Source of the DNA: Competibacter_A sp037045685
GTDB lineage: Bacteria; Pseudomonadota; Gammaproteobacteria; Competibacterales; Competibacteraceae
Assembly: GCA_037045685.1 (NCBI GenBank)
Contig: JBAOII010000011.1
Span: 248,001 to 312,000 of the forward strand
Length of the DNA stretch: 64,000 nt
Direction: 5' to 3'
Each line of letters starts with the position of its first letter. The stretch's first letter is position 1. The notes beneath the pieces are model-generated. The model saw nothing but the letters and a program-made list of their open reading frames with translations, had not been told where the DNA came from and did not search any database. Positions 47,973-57,462 of this stretch are shown here, piece after piece. The position numbers were made by a program, and so were the translations under genes.

Positions 47973-49613
47973 ATGTCCGTTCCCAGCAACCTGCCGGTCT
48001 GGCAAGAACTGAAAACCCATCATGCCGCCATCGCCGACCTGCACCTGCGCGACCTGTTCGCGGCCGATCCCGAACGCTTCACCCGGTTTTCCCGGCGGTT
48101 CGGGGATTTGTTGGTCGATTTTTCCAAGCACCGCATCACCGGCGAAACGCTCGGTCTGCTGATCGAACTGGCCCGCCAGGCGCAAGTGCCGGCCTGGACC
48201 GAGCGGATGTTCGACGGCGAGATCATCAACCACACCGAGCAACGGGCGGTGTTGCACGCCGCCCTGCGCAACCGCGGCAACCGACCGATCCGCGTCAAGG
48301 GACAGGATGTGATGCCGGAAGTGAACGAGGTGCTGGAGCACGCGCGCAAGTTCGCCGACCAGATCCGGCGCGGCAAGTGGCGCGGCCATACCGGCAAGCG
48401 CATCCGCGATGTGGTCAACGTCGGCATCGGCGGCTCCGATCTTGGCCCGAAAATGGTCTGTCAAGCCTTGGAGCCTTACGCCGACCCCACCTTGCGGATG
48501 CATTTCGTCTCCAACGTGGACGGCGCCCACATCAGCCATGTCCTGGCGGAGTGCGATCCGGAGAGCACCCTGTTCATCGTCGCCTCCAAGACCTTCACCA
48601 CCCAGGAGACCATGACCAACGCCCACACCGCCCGCGCCTGGCTGATCAAGGAGCTGGGCGACGAATCGGCGGTGGCCAAGCACTTCGTGGCGGTGTCCAC
48701 CAACGCCGAAGGCGTGAGCAAGTTCGGCATCGACACCGCCAACATGTTCGGCTTCTGGGATTGGGTGGGCGGGCGCTATTCGCTGTGGTCGGCCATCGGG
48801 TTGCCGATCATCGTCTATATCGGCATGGATCATTTCCTCGAACTGCTGGACGGCGCGCACGCGATGGACGAGCATTTCCGCGCCGCGCCGCTGGAGGAAA
48901 ATCTGCCGGTGATCCTGGCGCTGCTGGGGGTTTGGTATATCGACTTCTTCGGCGCCGACAGCCAAGTCACGCTGGTCTACGACGACTATCTGCGCTCGCT
49001 GCCCGACTATCTGCAACAGTTGGACATGGAGAGCAACGGCAAGTCGATCGATCGCGACGGGCAAGCGGTCCAGGTCAACACCGGACCGATTCTCTGGGGC
49101 GGTCTGGGCAATAACGGCCAGCACGCTTTTTATCAGCTCTTGCACCAGGGAACCCATCTGGTCCCGGCGGATTTCCTCGCCCCGGCCCAGAGCCCGAATC
49201 CGATCGGAGGCCATCACCCGATCCTGTTGGCCAATTGTCTGGCGCAGGCGGAAGCGATGATGGTCGGCAAGACCGAGGCGCAAGCCCGCGCCGAGCTGGA
49301 GAAGCAGGGATTGAGCGGCGAAGCGCTGGAGAAATTGCTGCCCTACAAGATCTTCCCCGGCAATCGGCCCAGCACCAGCCTGTTCTACCGGCGGTTGACT
49401 CCGATGGTTCTGGGTTCGCTGCTGGCGCTTTACGAGCACAAGGTGTTCGTCCAGGGCGTGGTTTGGAACATCAACTCCTTCGATCAGTGGGGCGTGGAAC
49501 TGGGCAAGCAGCTGGCGAACGCCATCCTGCCCGAATTGCAGGGCACCCGGCCGGCCGCCGGCCACGATGCGTCCACTCTCGGTTTGATCAACTTCTGCCG
49601 CGAAGAGGGCTAG
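47973..49613 (+). CDS. pgi: Glucose-6-phosphate isomerase
   Basis: Interconverts glucose-6-phosphate and fructose-6-phosphate in glycolysis and gluconeogenesis. The 546-residue product matches the E. coli length (549). Both PGI signatures are present: DWVGGRYSLWSAIG and GVVWNINSFDQWGVELGK, together with the sugar-phosphate-binding NVGIGGSDLGP. SD AAGGA precedes the ATG at 47973. A perfect terminator hairpin follows, so the gene is probably monocistronic. Confidence 0.97.
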   Translation: MSVPSNLPVWQELKTHHAAIADLHLRDLFAADPERFTRFSRRFGDLLVDFSKHRITGETLGLLIELARQAQVPAWTERMFDGEIINHTEQRAVLHAALRNRGNRPIRVKGQDVMPEVNEVLEHARKFADQIRRGKWRGHTGKRIRDVVNVGIGGSDLGPKMVCQALEPYADPTLRMHFVSNVDGAHISHVLAECDPESTLFIVASKTFTTQETMTNAHTARAWLIKELGDESAVAKHFVAVSTNAEGVSKFGIDTANMFGFWDWVGGRYSLWSAIGLPIIVYIGMDHFLELLDGAHAMDEHFRAAPLEENLPVILALLGVWYIDFFGADSQVTLVYDDYLRSLPDYLQQLDMESNGKSIDRDGQAVQVNTGPILWGGLGNNGQHAFYQLLHQGTHLVPADFLAPAQSPNPIGGHHPILLANCLAQAEAMMVGKTEAQARAELEKQGLSGEALEKLLPYKIFPGNRPSTSLFYRRLTPMVLGSLLALYEHKVFVQGVVWNINSFDQWGVELGKQLANAILPELQGTRPAAGHDASTLGLINFCREEG

Positions 49614-49627
49614 GCGCCCGCGCTAAA

Positions 49628-49654
49628 AACCCCTCTCCCTTTCGGAGAGGGGTT
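49628..49654. terminator. Terminator after pgi
   Basis: Perfect 11-bp arms AACCCCTCTCC (49628-49638) and GGAGAGGGGTT (49644-49654) with a 5-nt loop, between the convergent pgi and entericidin-like genes. The arms end in A/T runs on each side. Confidence 0.8.
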
Positions 49655-49716
49655 GGGGGCGCGGGGAGCGATCCTCCTGATCGACCGGCTGAAACGGAGG
49701 GAGCGATTCGGCTGAT

Positions 49717-49878
49717 TCAGTAGGATTTTTTCTGTTCGGCCTTGTTTTCGATGGCCTTGCCGACCGATTTGATGTCTTGCCCGGCGCCCTTGACGGTGTT
49801 GCACGCGCTCAGGCCGCCTCCCAGCAGCAGGAATGACAGGCCGAGCAGGAGAGCTGGAATGACGGAGCTGTATTTCAT
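49717..49878 (-). CDS. Entericidin A/B-family small lipoprotein
   Basis: A 53-residue membrane lipoprotein: signal peptide, lipobox LSAC (Cys26), then the family pattern NTVKGAGQDIKSVGKAIE and a lysine-rich end. In E. coli, entericidins form a stress-regulated antidote/toxin-like pair, but many bacteria carry single copies of unproven role. ATG 49878, with GGAGG about 14 nt upstream. Convergent with pgi. Confidence 0.88.
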   Translation of the reverse strand: MKYSSVIPALLLGLSFLLLGGGLSACNTVKGAGQDIKSVGKAIENKAEQKKSY

Positions 49879-50075
49879 GGCCCTATGATCCTCCGCGAAT
49901 TGATCGGCGGAAAATTGTAGCGGATGAGATGGCGGATGTCCGCGCGGTCCCCGCATCTCGGTTTCCGAATGGCGGGGCGTTCTCCGCCATGACGGTGGTT
50001 GGGGATGCTTGATATACTGAACCGTCACGAAACATCCATCTGTCCGCAATAAAACCATGATAGGAGGACAACCCG

Positions 50076-50336
50076 ATGCTGGGAGAGAGCCACGATCTAT
50101 TTCACGAATTTCCCGAATACAAGGATCGCATCGCGGAGTTGAAGGCCGCCGATCCCAAGTTCGCCGGGCTCTATGACGAGTATCACGCGGTCAACGATGA
50201 AGTGGAACGCATCGAGTTCCAGATCGAGACGCCTTCGGACATGTACACGGAGACCCTGAAGAAGAGGCGCCTGCATCTGAAGGATGAAATTTACGCGATC
50301 CTGCGCCGAGTGGCCCGAAGCGGAGCGTTGGCCTGA
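50076..50336 (+). CDS. YdcH-like DUF465 protein
   Basis: An 86-residue cytoplasmic helical protein with the DUF465 pattern: HDLFHEFPEYKDRIAEL, then FAGLYDEYHAVNDEVERIE and LKKRRLHLKDEIYAILRR. Function unknown. A consensus Shine-Dalgarno (AGGAGG) sits 10 nt before the ATG. It stands alone between oppositely oriented genes. Confidence 0.9.
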   Translation: MLGESHDLFHEFPEYKDRIAELKAADPKFAGLYDEYHAVNDEVERIEFQIETPSDMYTETLKKRRLHLKDEIYAILRRVARSGALA

Positions 50337-50439
50337 AGTTTCGGCGGTCCGCGAAACCCCATCCGGTGACGGCGGGAGAGGATCTCGAATGATCGGGGAG
50401 GGCCGGAATATCGCGTCGCGCCGGTCGCCCTGCTCGCGA

Positions 50440-50805
50440 TCAAACGGCCGGCGGCGGATTGTCTCCAGTCGCGGTGTCGTCCGCCGGACGGCGCGACGGC
50501 GATTTGGCGCGACCGCGCCGCAGGTGCCCGGCCGGCGTTCCCGATTCCGCGGAGTCGGCCGGTAGCCGCCGCCGGAAGTCACCCGGCTCGCCGGCTACCG
50601 GCGTGGCGCCGTTGGCGCGAGCCCGGCGCAGCCAGCCGAGCAGCCGCCGCTCGACGGCGTCCTGGCGGGCCGGCGACAAATCGCGAAAGATCAACCCGCC
50701 GACGCCGAGCAACAGGGTCAAGCCGCCCAACAGGGATACCAGCGGTTGCATGAAGGCGATGGCCAGCGCGACCAGCACCAACAGCAGGATGTGCCTGAGT
50801 TTCAA
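50440..50805 (-). CDS. Small membrane protein downstream of PP2C
   Basis: Possible 121-residue protein starting at TTG 50805 with GGGAGG 10 nt upstream. Two hydrophobic segments (HILLLVLVALAIAFM and LLGGLTLLLGVGGLIF) are followed by a basic, Arg/Pro-rich tail. It begins 22 bp after the PP2C phosphatase stop on the same strand, so it is probably cotranscribed. No family recognised. The TTG start and GC-rich tail make this less sure than its neighbours. Confidence 0.55.
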   Translation of the reverse strand: MKLRHILLLVLVALAIAFMQPLVSLLGGLTLLLGVGGLIFRDLSPARQDAVERRLLGWLRRARANGATPVAGEPGDFRRRLPADSAESGTPAGHLRRGRAKSPSRRPADDTATGDNPPPAV

Positions 50806-50827
50806 TGGGTCGGCCTCCCTCGGCCAT

Positions 50828-51808
50828 TCAGGATCGGCCGGGCGAAGGCGCGGCCGGACCGGATTTGCGCAGCAGGATGACCGTGCAGTTGTCGTCCGGT
50901 TGGCTCCGCTGCTGCCGAATGAAATCGGCCAATTCATCGAGCAGGATGTCGAGAAGCTGTTCGAGCGAGTACTGCGGCCGGGCCAACAGCGCCGGCCAGC
51001 GCCGGATGAACGCCTGCGGCTGGGACAGATGCCAGAGGCCGTCGCTGGCGAGCAGATAAATCCAGCCGGCTTCGAGCGGCAGGATACGGCGGTCGCCCAG
51101 CCCGCGCAAGAAAAGCGGCAAGTTGCCGTCGTGCAGCTCGAACAGCTCGGGGGCGATCGATTCCACGTGCAGGCTCGGCACGCCGAGGGTGCTGCCGAGG
51201 ATGAAGGCTTGGCTGATCTGGGAGTTCGGCCGGACGTGAACTTGCTGGAACCATTGGACGTTGTCCACCATTCCGAGCAACGCCAGGTGAGTGGCCGGCA
51301 CATGATCGACGGTCAGGCACTCCGCCCGCTCCCGGTCGACGGCGTAAAACCGCGAGTCGCCGACGTGGAACAGCAGCGCGGGGCCGGCGGCGGGAATTTC
51401 CAGCAACACCAGCGTGCAGCCGGTTTCCAATCCCGCCGCCAGGAATTCCCGATAAAGCTCGCCGTGCAGGTCGCTCAGGGCGCTGGAGAGTTGGCCGAGA
51501 TCGGTGGTGGCCGGCAAAGCGAGCAAGCCGTCGATGGCGCGCTCGGCGGCCTCCCGCCCGTGGCTGTGGCCTCCCATGCCGTCGAGCACGGCCACCCGCC
51601 AATGGCCGGACGGCCAATCCGGCAACCGCATATGGTTTTCCCGCTGGTCGCGCAGAAAACGGCCCCGTCCCTCGCCGTCCACCACGAGATAGTTGTCCTG
51701 GTTGTCGCGACGCCCGCGATCGGTCGGCGAGCGCAGCGAGCGCACCGCGACTTCCAGAATGGAACCGGAGTCGGGCGAAGCTTGCTGGGGAGTAACCACG
51801 CTATTCAC
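50828..51808 (-). CDS. PP2C-type Ser/Thr protein phosphatase
   Basis: Cytoplasmic phosphatase of 326 residues (GTG 51808). Metal-site motifs are all present: RRDNQDNYL, VLDGMGGHSHG, HVGDSRFYAV, LLASDGLW and DDNCTVILL. Not close to the TerY-P phosphatase at 36.8-37.8 kb. It is divergent from the pseudokinase-FGE gene at 52028. Given the two kinase-fold proteins encoded next door, it is the likely opposing phosphatase of that gene cluster (inference). Confidence 0.92.
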   Translation of the reverse strand: MNSVVTPQQASPDSGSILEVAVRSLRSPTDRGRRDNQDNYLVVDGEGRGRFLRDQRENHMRLPDWPSGHWRVAVLDGMGGHSHGREAAERAIDGLLALPATTDLGQLSSALSDLHGELYREFLAAGLETGCTLVLLEIPAAGPALLFHVGDSRFYAVDRERAECLTVDHVPATHLALLGMVDNVQWFQQVHVRPNSQISQAFILGSTLGVPSLHVESIAPELFELHDGNLPLFLRGLGDRRILPLEAGWIYLLASDGLWHLSQPQAFIRRWPALLARPQYSLEQLLDILLDELADFIRQQRSQPDDNCTVILLRKSGPAAPSPGRS

Positions 51809-52027
51809 GGCAAGACGATAGGCGTGAAGATGTATCGGAAAAGGGCATTATGGGGCGATAGGCTCGACATCGCAACGTTCGGCGCGAATGAACCGGCCAC
51901 GGCGGAGTCGGTCGGCGCAACGGCGCACCCGGGCGGATTCATCTCTTCTGCTAGACTAGACTGATGATGCGGTTGTGGGCTGTCGTTCAAACCAATATTT
52001 TGGGACTATCTGGCAAATTCGTGACCC
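51809..52027. other. 219-bp divergent region between PP2C and pseudokinase genes
   Basis: No gene seen. It should hold the promoters of both divergent transcripts; I could not assign a -35/-10 pair with confidence. Confidence 0.4.
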
Positions 52028-54739
52028 ATGGACATCGAAACACGGCTTGAAGAGCTTGAGCGAGCGCACGCCGCCGGTCAGTTGGACGAGGCGGAGCTGG
52101 AGCGCCGTCGGCGGGAAGTGCTGCGCGATGCGCCAGCGGCCGGCAATCCGGTGGCTGCCGCAGACGATGCCGCCTCGGGAAGCGCCGCCACCGATCCCGA
52201 ATCGGCGGGATCGGTGGCGGCGGTCGGTCTGGAAGGGCTGGAGGCCGGCATGGTGATCGGTCCTCCCGAATGCCGGGTCCGCCTGCTGCACGATCTCGGC
52301 GGCGATGGGCGAGTGTGGATGGCGCTGGATGTCGCCCTCGACCGCGAGCGCGGCAGGGGAATGACCGACGAGTTTCGGGCCGTCAAGCTTTTTCCGCCGC
52401 CGAGCCACGCGCCCGGCCCGCAGACCGGCCGCGAGGAGCGCTCGCAACGCGCCGACGTCATCGGGTCGCGAGCCTATCTGGCCAAGGCCAAAACCCGGGT
52501 CGAACAGGCCGCGAAAGTCGATCATCCGCATATCGCCCGCGTTTTTGGCTGGCGGCATGGCATCGATGGCTTGGCGTTCGCCGAAATGGAATACGTCGAT
52601 CACCAGCGCGGCCACAGCTTGGCGCAACTGCTGCGCGAGCGCGGCCAGGGCGGATTGTCCTGGGAGGAGATGCTGAAATGGTTGCGGCCGGTCGCGGCCG
52701 CCCTGGACCACGCCCGTCAGGAACATCGCCTGAGCCATCAGCACCTCGACGCGGACAGCCTGTTCCTCACCGGCCAGGGCGCGATCAAGCTGCTGGGGTT
52801 CGGGGTGGCGACCGAGGTGCGGGAACCGCGCAGCGTCCTGTTCGGGGCCGGCGATTCCACCAAAGAAACGACTCCCGACGGTCCGGTCGATGCGGCCCCG
52901 GCCGAAACCGCGTTTCGCCGCGACGTGTTCGCCCTGGCGCTGCTGGTTTACCGGATATTGACCGGACAGAGCGCCTACGAGGCCAAAAGCCAGGTCGCCA
53001 ACATGATGCCGCGCCCGGCCGGACTGACGGATGAAGCTTGGCGGATTTTGCGGCGGGGGCTGGCGTATCCGAGCGAGCTATGCCCGACCGACGCCGGCTC
53101 GTTCATCGGCGCGCTGGAGGAGGCGCAGCGCCCGGCCCAGAGAACCGGCCACGGCCGCGCCTCCGTGAGACGCAATTGGTTTTCGGTGGCGGGACTGTTT
53201 CTGCTCGTCGCGCTGGGCGTATATTGGTTTGCCGAGCGAGGCGGCCCGAAAGCCGACTCGGATCGGCCGCCTCCCGCCGAGATCCGGACCGGCGCGGGTT
53301 CCCGCCCAGTCCAGGAGCCGGAGGGCCAGCGGGACGCGGGCCTGACCGTGCTGTTGCAGGAAGCCGAGCGCGAGGCTGACGCGCGGGCTTTCGAATCCGC
53401 CAAGCGGGTGGATACGCAGGTGGCGTACCAGCTTTACTTGCAGCGCTGTCCGCGGTGCGGCTTCGGGCAGGAAGCCCGTAGCGCCATCCAGAATTTGCGG
53501 ACCGAGGAAAAGATCGGCAAGCTCAAGGCCGACTTCGAAGCGTCGGCGCGAGCGCTGGAGCGGGAGAATCGCGATGATCGGGGCGACGAGGCGCTGGACC
53601 GACTGAAGGCGCTGGCGGGGCTGGTGCCCGGCGATCCGTTCATTGCCGCCGGGCGGCGGCGGATCGCGCAGGTTTGGGTGACCCGGGCACAGGCGGCCGC
53701 GAGCAAGGGCGATTTGGCCGGCGCGCGGCAGGCGCTCGGGAAAGCCGGGTCGATCCAGCCGGAATTGCCCGAGCTGGCCGGCTTGGCCGCGACGCTCAAG
53801 CAGGCCGAGGTGACGGAGCGCGCCCGGCAGAGCGACGCGGAGTCCTTCGCCGTCGCCCGGCGGGCCAATACCCGGAAGGCGTACTGGGCCTATCTCGAAA
53901 ACTGTTCGGCCACCTGTCATTTTCGCGCGGAGGCCGAAGCCGCGCTGGCCCGGCTGGGGCCGGCCAATCCGGTGATGCGGGATCGTCTCGGCGATGGTTC
54001 TCAAGGCCCGGAACTGGTGGTGATTCCCGCCGGCGGTTTCCTGATGGGTTCGCCGGCGCACGAGAAGGGCCGCTACGACGACGAGCGGCAGCGTCCGGCG
54101 CGGATCGCCGACGCTTTCGCCATCGGTAAGTACGAAGTGATGTTTTTCGAGTACGACCGGTTCGCGACGGCAACCGGCCGTCCGCTGCCCGACGATCAGG
54201 GCTGGGGGCGGGGACGGCGGCCGGTCGTCAACGTCCGCTGGCGGGATGCCAAGGACTATACCGACTGGCTGTCGCAGCAGACCGGTTATCGTTACCGCCT
54301 GCCGACGGAAACGGAGTGGGAATATGCCGCGCGGGCCGGGACGACCACGAGCCGTTTCTGGGGCGACGATCCCGACCAGGGTTGCGCCTACGCCAACGCG
54401 GCCGACCTGGACGGCAAAAAATTATTCGTCGGCTGGACGGCGATGCAATGCCGCGATGGCAATATTTACACGGCGCCGGCCGGGAGTTACCGGAACAACG
54501 ATTACGGTCTGCACGACATGCTGGGCAACGTCCTGGAATGGACCTGCTCGCTCTACGACCAGGACCATCAGGCGCCGAGCCAGAGCTGCGAGGAGCCGGA
54601 AGGCGAACGCCAGTTCGTGGTGCGCGGCGGTTCCTGGAACGACGAACCCCGCAGCGTTCGCTCGGCGGACCGGCATCGCAACCTTCCCGGCTTCCGGGAT
54701 TACTATCTGGGGTTTCGCGTGGTGCGGGAGCTGCCCTGA
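52028..54739 (+). CDS. Pseudokinase / TM / FGE-sulfatase-fold protein
   Basis: A 903-residue inner-membrane protein. It starts with a short SHOCT-like helix (LEELERAHAAGQLDEAELERRR), then a kinase fold (about 80-370). The gly-loop LGGDGRV and Lys in FRAVKLF remain, but the catalytic loop reads HQHLDADS (His239 for Asp) and DFG is GFG (Gly257). Phosphotransfer is therefore unlikely. A membrane segment lies at about 385-402, then a periplasmic helical region, then an FGE domain from ~665 (GSPAHEKG, RLPTETEWEYAAR, LGNVLEWTCS, VVRGGSWNDEP, GFRVV). The catalytic cysteines of true formylglycine enzymes are not seen in the last motif. First gene of the MCE cluster. Confidence 0.85.
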   Translation: MDIETRLEELERAHAAGQLDEAELERRRREVLRDAPAAGNPVAAADDAASGSAATDPESAGSVAAVGLEGLEAGMVIGPPECRVRLLHDLGGDGRVWMALDVALDRERGRGMTDEFRAVKLFPPPSHAPGPQTGREERSQRADVIGSRAYLAKAKTRVEQAAKVDHPHIARVFGWRHGIDGLAFAEMEYVDHQRGHSLAQLLRERGQGGLSWEEMLKWLRPVAAALDHARQEHRLSHQHLDADSLFLTGQGAIKLLGFGVATEVREPRSVLFGAGDSTKETTPDGPVDAAPAETAFRRDVFALALLVYRILTGQSAYEAKSQVANMMPRPAGLTDEAWRILRRGLAYPSELCPTDAGSFIGALEEAQRPAQRTGHGRASVRRNWFSVAGLFLLVALGVYWFAERGGPKADSDRPPPAEIRTGAGSRPVQEPEGQRDAGLTVLLQEAEREADARAFESAKRVDTQVAYQLYLQRCPRCGFGQEARSAIQNLRTEEKIGKLKADFEASARALERENRDDRGDEALDRLKALAGLVPGDPFIAAGRRRIAQVWVTRAQAAASKGDLAGARQALGKAGSIQPELPELAGLAATLKQAEVTERARQSDAESFAVARRANTRKAYWAYLENCSATCHFRAEAEAALARLGPANPVMRDRLGDGSQGPELVVIPAGGFLMGSPAHEKGRYDDERQRPARIADAFAIGKYEVMFFEYDRFATATGRPLPDDQGWGRGRRPVVNVRWRDAKDYTDWLSQQTGYRYRLPTETEWEYAARAGTTTSRFWGDDPDQGCAYANAADLDGKKLFVGWTAMQCRDGNIYTAPAGSYRNNDYGLHDMLGNVLEWTCSLYDQDHQAPSQSCEEPEGERQFVVRGGSWNDEPRSVRSADRHRNLPGFRDYYLGFRVVRELP

Positions 54740-54770
54740 GCGGGGTCGATCCGACCCGAACGGCGGTCTC

Positions 54771-55574
54771 ATGAAAGCGGTGGCGCGGGCGTGGTTCTGG
54801 CGGGGAGCGGAAACGCTGGGCTCGATGGTCGCCAAGCCGGCGGCGCGGCTGCTCGACGAGATGGATTTTCTGGCCGTCGTGCTGGCGAGCGCCGGACTGA
54901 TCGTCCGGGGGCAATGGCGGTTTCTGTTCGGGCATACCGTGCAGCAGATTTACTTCACGGCGGTGCAGCGCGCGTACCTTTTTACCGTGGTCGGCTCGAT
55001 CATCGGCGCGTTGATGGCTTTTCCGTTGATCGTGTTTCGCATCCACGATCCGGCGTTGCTGGGCCGCATCATGCACATCATGATGTACCATCAGCTCAAT
55101 CCCATTCTGGCGGCGCTGTTCGTGACCGGATTGTCGGGCTCCGCGATCACCGCCGAATTGGGCGAGATCAAGGCCAACCAGGCCATCGACCACCTGGCCG
55201 CGATGGGCGTCGATCCTCACGGGTTTTTCGTGCTGCCCCGCCTGCTCGGCATGATCCTTTCGTTGCCGATCCTGACCTGCTGGCTGAATGTCGGGGTGAC
55301 GGTCGGCGCGGCGGCGATGCTGGATATTTACCAGAATGTCCCGCTGCCGATTTTTCTCGGCGTTTGCGCCTCGGGACTGAGTTACCCGTCATTGGCGCTG
55401 ACCGGTGCAATGGTGGTCACGCAAGCGATTCATATCATTCTGGTGCAGTCTTCTCGCGCTTTTCGGGTCAGGGCTTACGTGGACATCCCGCGTGCATTGC
55501 CCGGCGCGTTCGCCCAGTCGTTCGTCGGCTGTTTGATCGTCAGCCTGCTGTTTTCCCTCATTCGCTATGGCTGA
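54771..55574 (+). CDS. MlaE-family ABC permease
   Basis: Inner-membrane permease of the MlaE/YrbE family, which moves phospholipid between inner membrane and a periplasmic MCE protein. 267 residues, with an N-terminal amphipathic region and about five membrane segments. The conserved core reads GLSGSAITAELGEIKANQAIDHLAAMGVDP, close to the family's EGxM/EIDAL region. ATG at 54771, 31 bp after the pseudokinase stop; the stop overlaps the next gene by 8 bp. Partners are the ATPase-like and MCE proteins immediately downstream. Confidence 0.9.
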   Translation: MKAVARAWFWRGAETLGSMVAKPAARLLDEMDFLAVVLASAGLIVRGQWRFLFGHTVQQIYFTAVQRAYLFTVVGSIIGALMAFPLIVFRIHDPALLGRIMHIMMYHQLNPILAALFVTGLSGSAITAELGEIKANQAIDHLAAMGVDPHGFFVLPRLLGMILSLPILTCWLNVGVTVGAAAMLDIYQNVPLPIFLGVCASGLSYPSLALTGAMVVTQAIHIILVQSSRAFRVRAYVDIPRALPGAFAQSFVGCLIVSLLFSLIRYG

Positions 55575-56307
55575 CGGAGCGCCGGTGCGGCTGTGGGATT
55601 TGGTTTTGGACGTGAGACCGATTCCGGAACCGTTCGATTTCCAGGCCCTGCCCGGCGAACTGTGGGTGTTGGGGGGGGCGGTGGATTCGGGACGGCGCGA
55701 ACTGATCAGGACCATCGCCGGCTTGGCCGATCCCCGAGCCGGCCGCGTCGAGTTGTTCGGTCGCGATTTGGCGCGGCTTCGGCCGCGCGCCCGGGCGAAA
55801 TTGCGCGGTCAAATCGGGGTGGTGCTGGAACAGGCGGGACTGGTGCCGGCCTGGAGCGTGTTCGAAAATCTGTCGCTGCTGGTTCGCTATCATCGGCTGG
55901 TGCCGGCCGGTGACATCGAAGGTTATGTGATGGATTTCGCGGAGTCCTGTCGATTGCCGCGCTCGATTTTGCCCCGACTTGCGGGGGAGCTGTTGCCGCT
56001 GGAAAGCAGTTGGGTCGGTTTGTTGCGCGCGTTGATCATCAAGCCGAAACTGCTGCTGGTCAGTACCTACCTCCCTCAAGAAACATTGGTGGCCGGGTAC
56101 GACGCGCGGATGTTCTTCGAGGAGGTGGTCCGACCGATGCGAATGACGATCCTGGTCGATGGGGGGCCGCAATCCTTGAAGGTCGAACCGGAAACGCGCC
56201 TGCTGGTGATGGACCGGGGAACGCTGTTGGCGGCGGGGCCGTCGCGCGAGCTGGCCGACCATCCGAGCGCCCTGGTCAGGCACCGCGCGCGGGCCGATCA
56301 TGCTTGA
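55567..56307 (+). CDS. Degenerate ABC ATPase homologue (MlaF-like, catalytic motifs lost)
   Basis: A 246-residue protein in the position of MlaF, between permease and MCE genes, overlapping both. The fold is recognisable (ELIRTIAGLADPRAGRVELFGRDL, IGVVLEQAGLVPAWSVFENL). Walker A reads GAVDSGRRE, with Arg43 for the Lys and Arg-Glu for Ser-Thr. The signature is LAGELLPL for LSGGQ. Walker B is LLLVSTYLP, with Ser166-Thr167 for Asp-Glu. The H-loop His is Gly (VDGG). ATP hydrolysis is thus unlikely. Reading frame and length are normal, so this is selected change rather than decay. It may be structural, or pair with an ATPase encoded elsewhere. Confidence 0.85.
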   Translation: MADGAPVRLWDLVLDVRPIPEPFDFQALPGELWVLGGAVDSGRRELIRTIAGLADPRAGRVELFGRDLARLRPRARAKLRGQIGVVLEQAGLVPAWSVFENLSLLVRYHRLVPAGDIEGYVMDFAESCRLPRSILPRLAGELLPLESSWVGLLRALIIKPKLLLVSTYLPQETLVAGYDARMFFEEVVRPMRMTILVDGGPQSLKVEPETRLLVMDRGTLLAAGPSRELADHPSALVRHRARADHA

Positions 56308-57418
56308 GACCGCGATCACCGCTCGCGACCGGCGCTATCGGCGGGCGGTCGGCTTGCTGCTGCTCGTCACTCTGGGGGTGCTGTTCGCCGTCGCTTGGCT
56401 GGCCAATCATCGGGTCGGTTTCTTCAGCCAAACGTATCGCTTGCAGGGCTATATCGACAACGTGCGGAGCATCCAGAAAACCACGCCGGTCACGCTCGCC
56501 GGCTTGAGGGTCGGCGAGGTCGACGCGCTCGCGATCAGCGACTTCAACCGGATTCGGATCGACCTGGTTTTGGACAAAACCTATCAATCGCGAATCCGCG
56601 AGGGATCGTCGGCCCTGATCAGAACCGATTTGCTGGGGAACGCGCGGATCGAAATCGGCATGGGCGCGTCTGATCGGCCGATGCTGCCGGATGGGGCCGA
56701 GATCGCCATCACCCGCGCCCCCGATCTGGAAGCGTTGGTCCGGCAGACCCAGGAGCAATTGACCCAACTGGCCCCCGTTTTGGCCAATGTCAGGGCGATC
56801 ACCGAAGAGTTGCGCAAACCCGAAGGCGCGCTGCTGGGCACGCTGACCGCCTTCGCCCGGGTGACGCAAGAGTTTTCCGGCAAGTTGACCGGTTACTTGC
56901 AGCGGGTCGATGCGGTGTTGAGCGATGCCACCGAGATCGGCGGGCTGTTGCAACCCTTGTTGCGGGATTTGGCGCGGGTCACCCGGGAAATGAGCCGGGC
57001 GGCCACGGATCTGGCGGCGGTCGGGGAGCGCGTTCGCCAGGGGGGCGGGGTGTTGGGCGGCATGACCGATAGCGACAGCCCGCTCTCGCGCGACGCGACC
57101 GCCAGCGTGCGCAAGCTGCGAGCGGCCTTGACCGGCATCGAGAAACTGACCGATCAATTGCCGCGCTACGGCCAGCAAATCGACCAGATTTTGCGGCAGA
57201 CCGAACTGCTGTCGGCCAGGCTGGCCGACGCGAGCGAACAGGTGCCGGGGTTGGTCGATAAAAGCCGGCGAGTGGCCGAGGATATGGACGAGATGGTCGC
57301 CGGGATCAGGAGGAGCGCCTTGCTGCGCGTCTTGAGCCCGACGGAGCCGCCGCGCCGTCCGTTGCTGGAGGCGCCGAGGGACTTGGGGTGGCCGATACCC
57401 GCCGCGCCGCCGCGCTGA
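56300..57418 (+). CDS. MCE-domain lipid-transport protein (MlaD family)
   Basis: A 372-residue inner-membrane-anchored periplasmic protein: one N-terminal membrane segment (residues 15-36). A single MCE domain follows, about 38-125 (TYRLQGYIDNVRSIQKTTPVTLAGLRVGEVDAL, LIRTDLLGNARIEIG). A long helical region (about 130-345) is suited to forming a hydrophobic tunnel, as in PqiB-like proteins. The start overlaps the ATPase-like gene by 8 bp. The C-terminus is proline-rich. It should work with the MlaE-type permease. Confidence 0.92.
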   Translation: MLETAITARDRRYRRAVGLLLLVTLGVLFAVAWLANHRVGFFSQTYRLQGYIDNVRSIQKTTPVTLAGLRVGEVDALAISDFNRIRIDLVLDKTYQSRIREGSSALIRTDLLGNARIEIGMGASDRPMLPDGAEIAITRAPDLEALVRQTQEQLTQLAPVLANVRAITEELRKPEGALLGTLTAFARVTQEFSGKLTGYLQRVDAVLSDATEIGGLLQPLLRDLARVTREMSRAATDLAAVGERVRQGGGVLGGMTDSDSPLSRDATASVRKLRAALTGIEKLTDQLPRYGQQIDQILRQTELLSARLADASEQVPGLVDKSRRVAEDMDEMVAGIRRSALLRVLSPTEPPRRPLLEAPRDLGWPIPAAPPR

Positions 57419-57462
57419 CCGCCCGACGGATATCGCATCGCGACCATAGGCGGAATGCGGGC

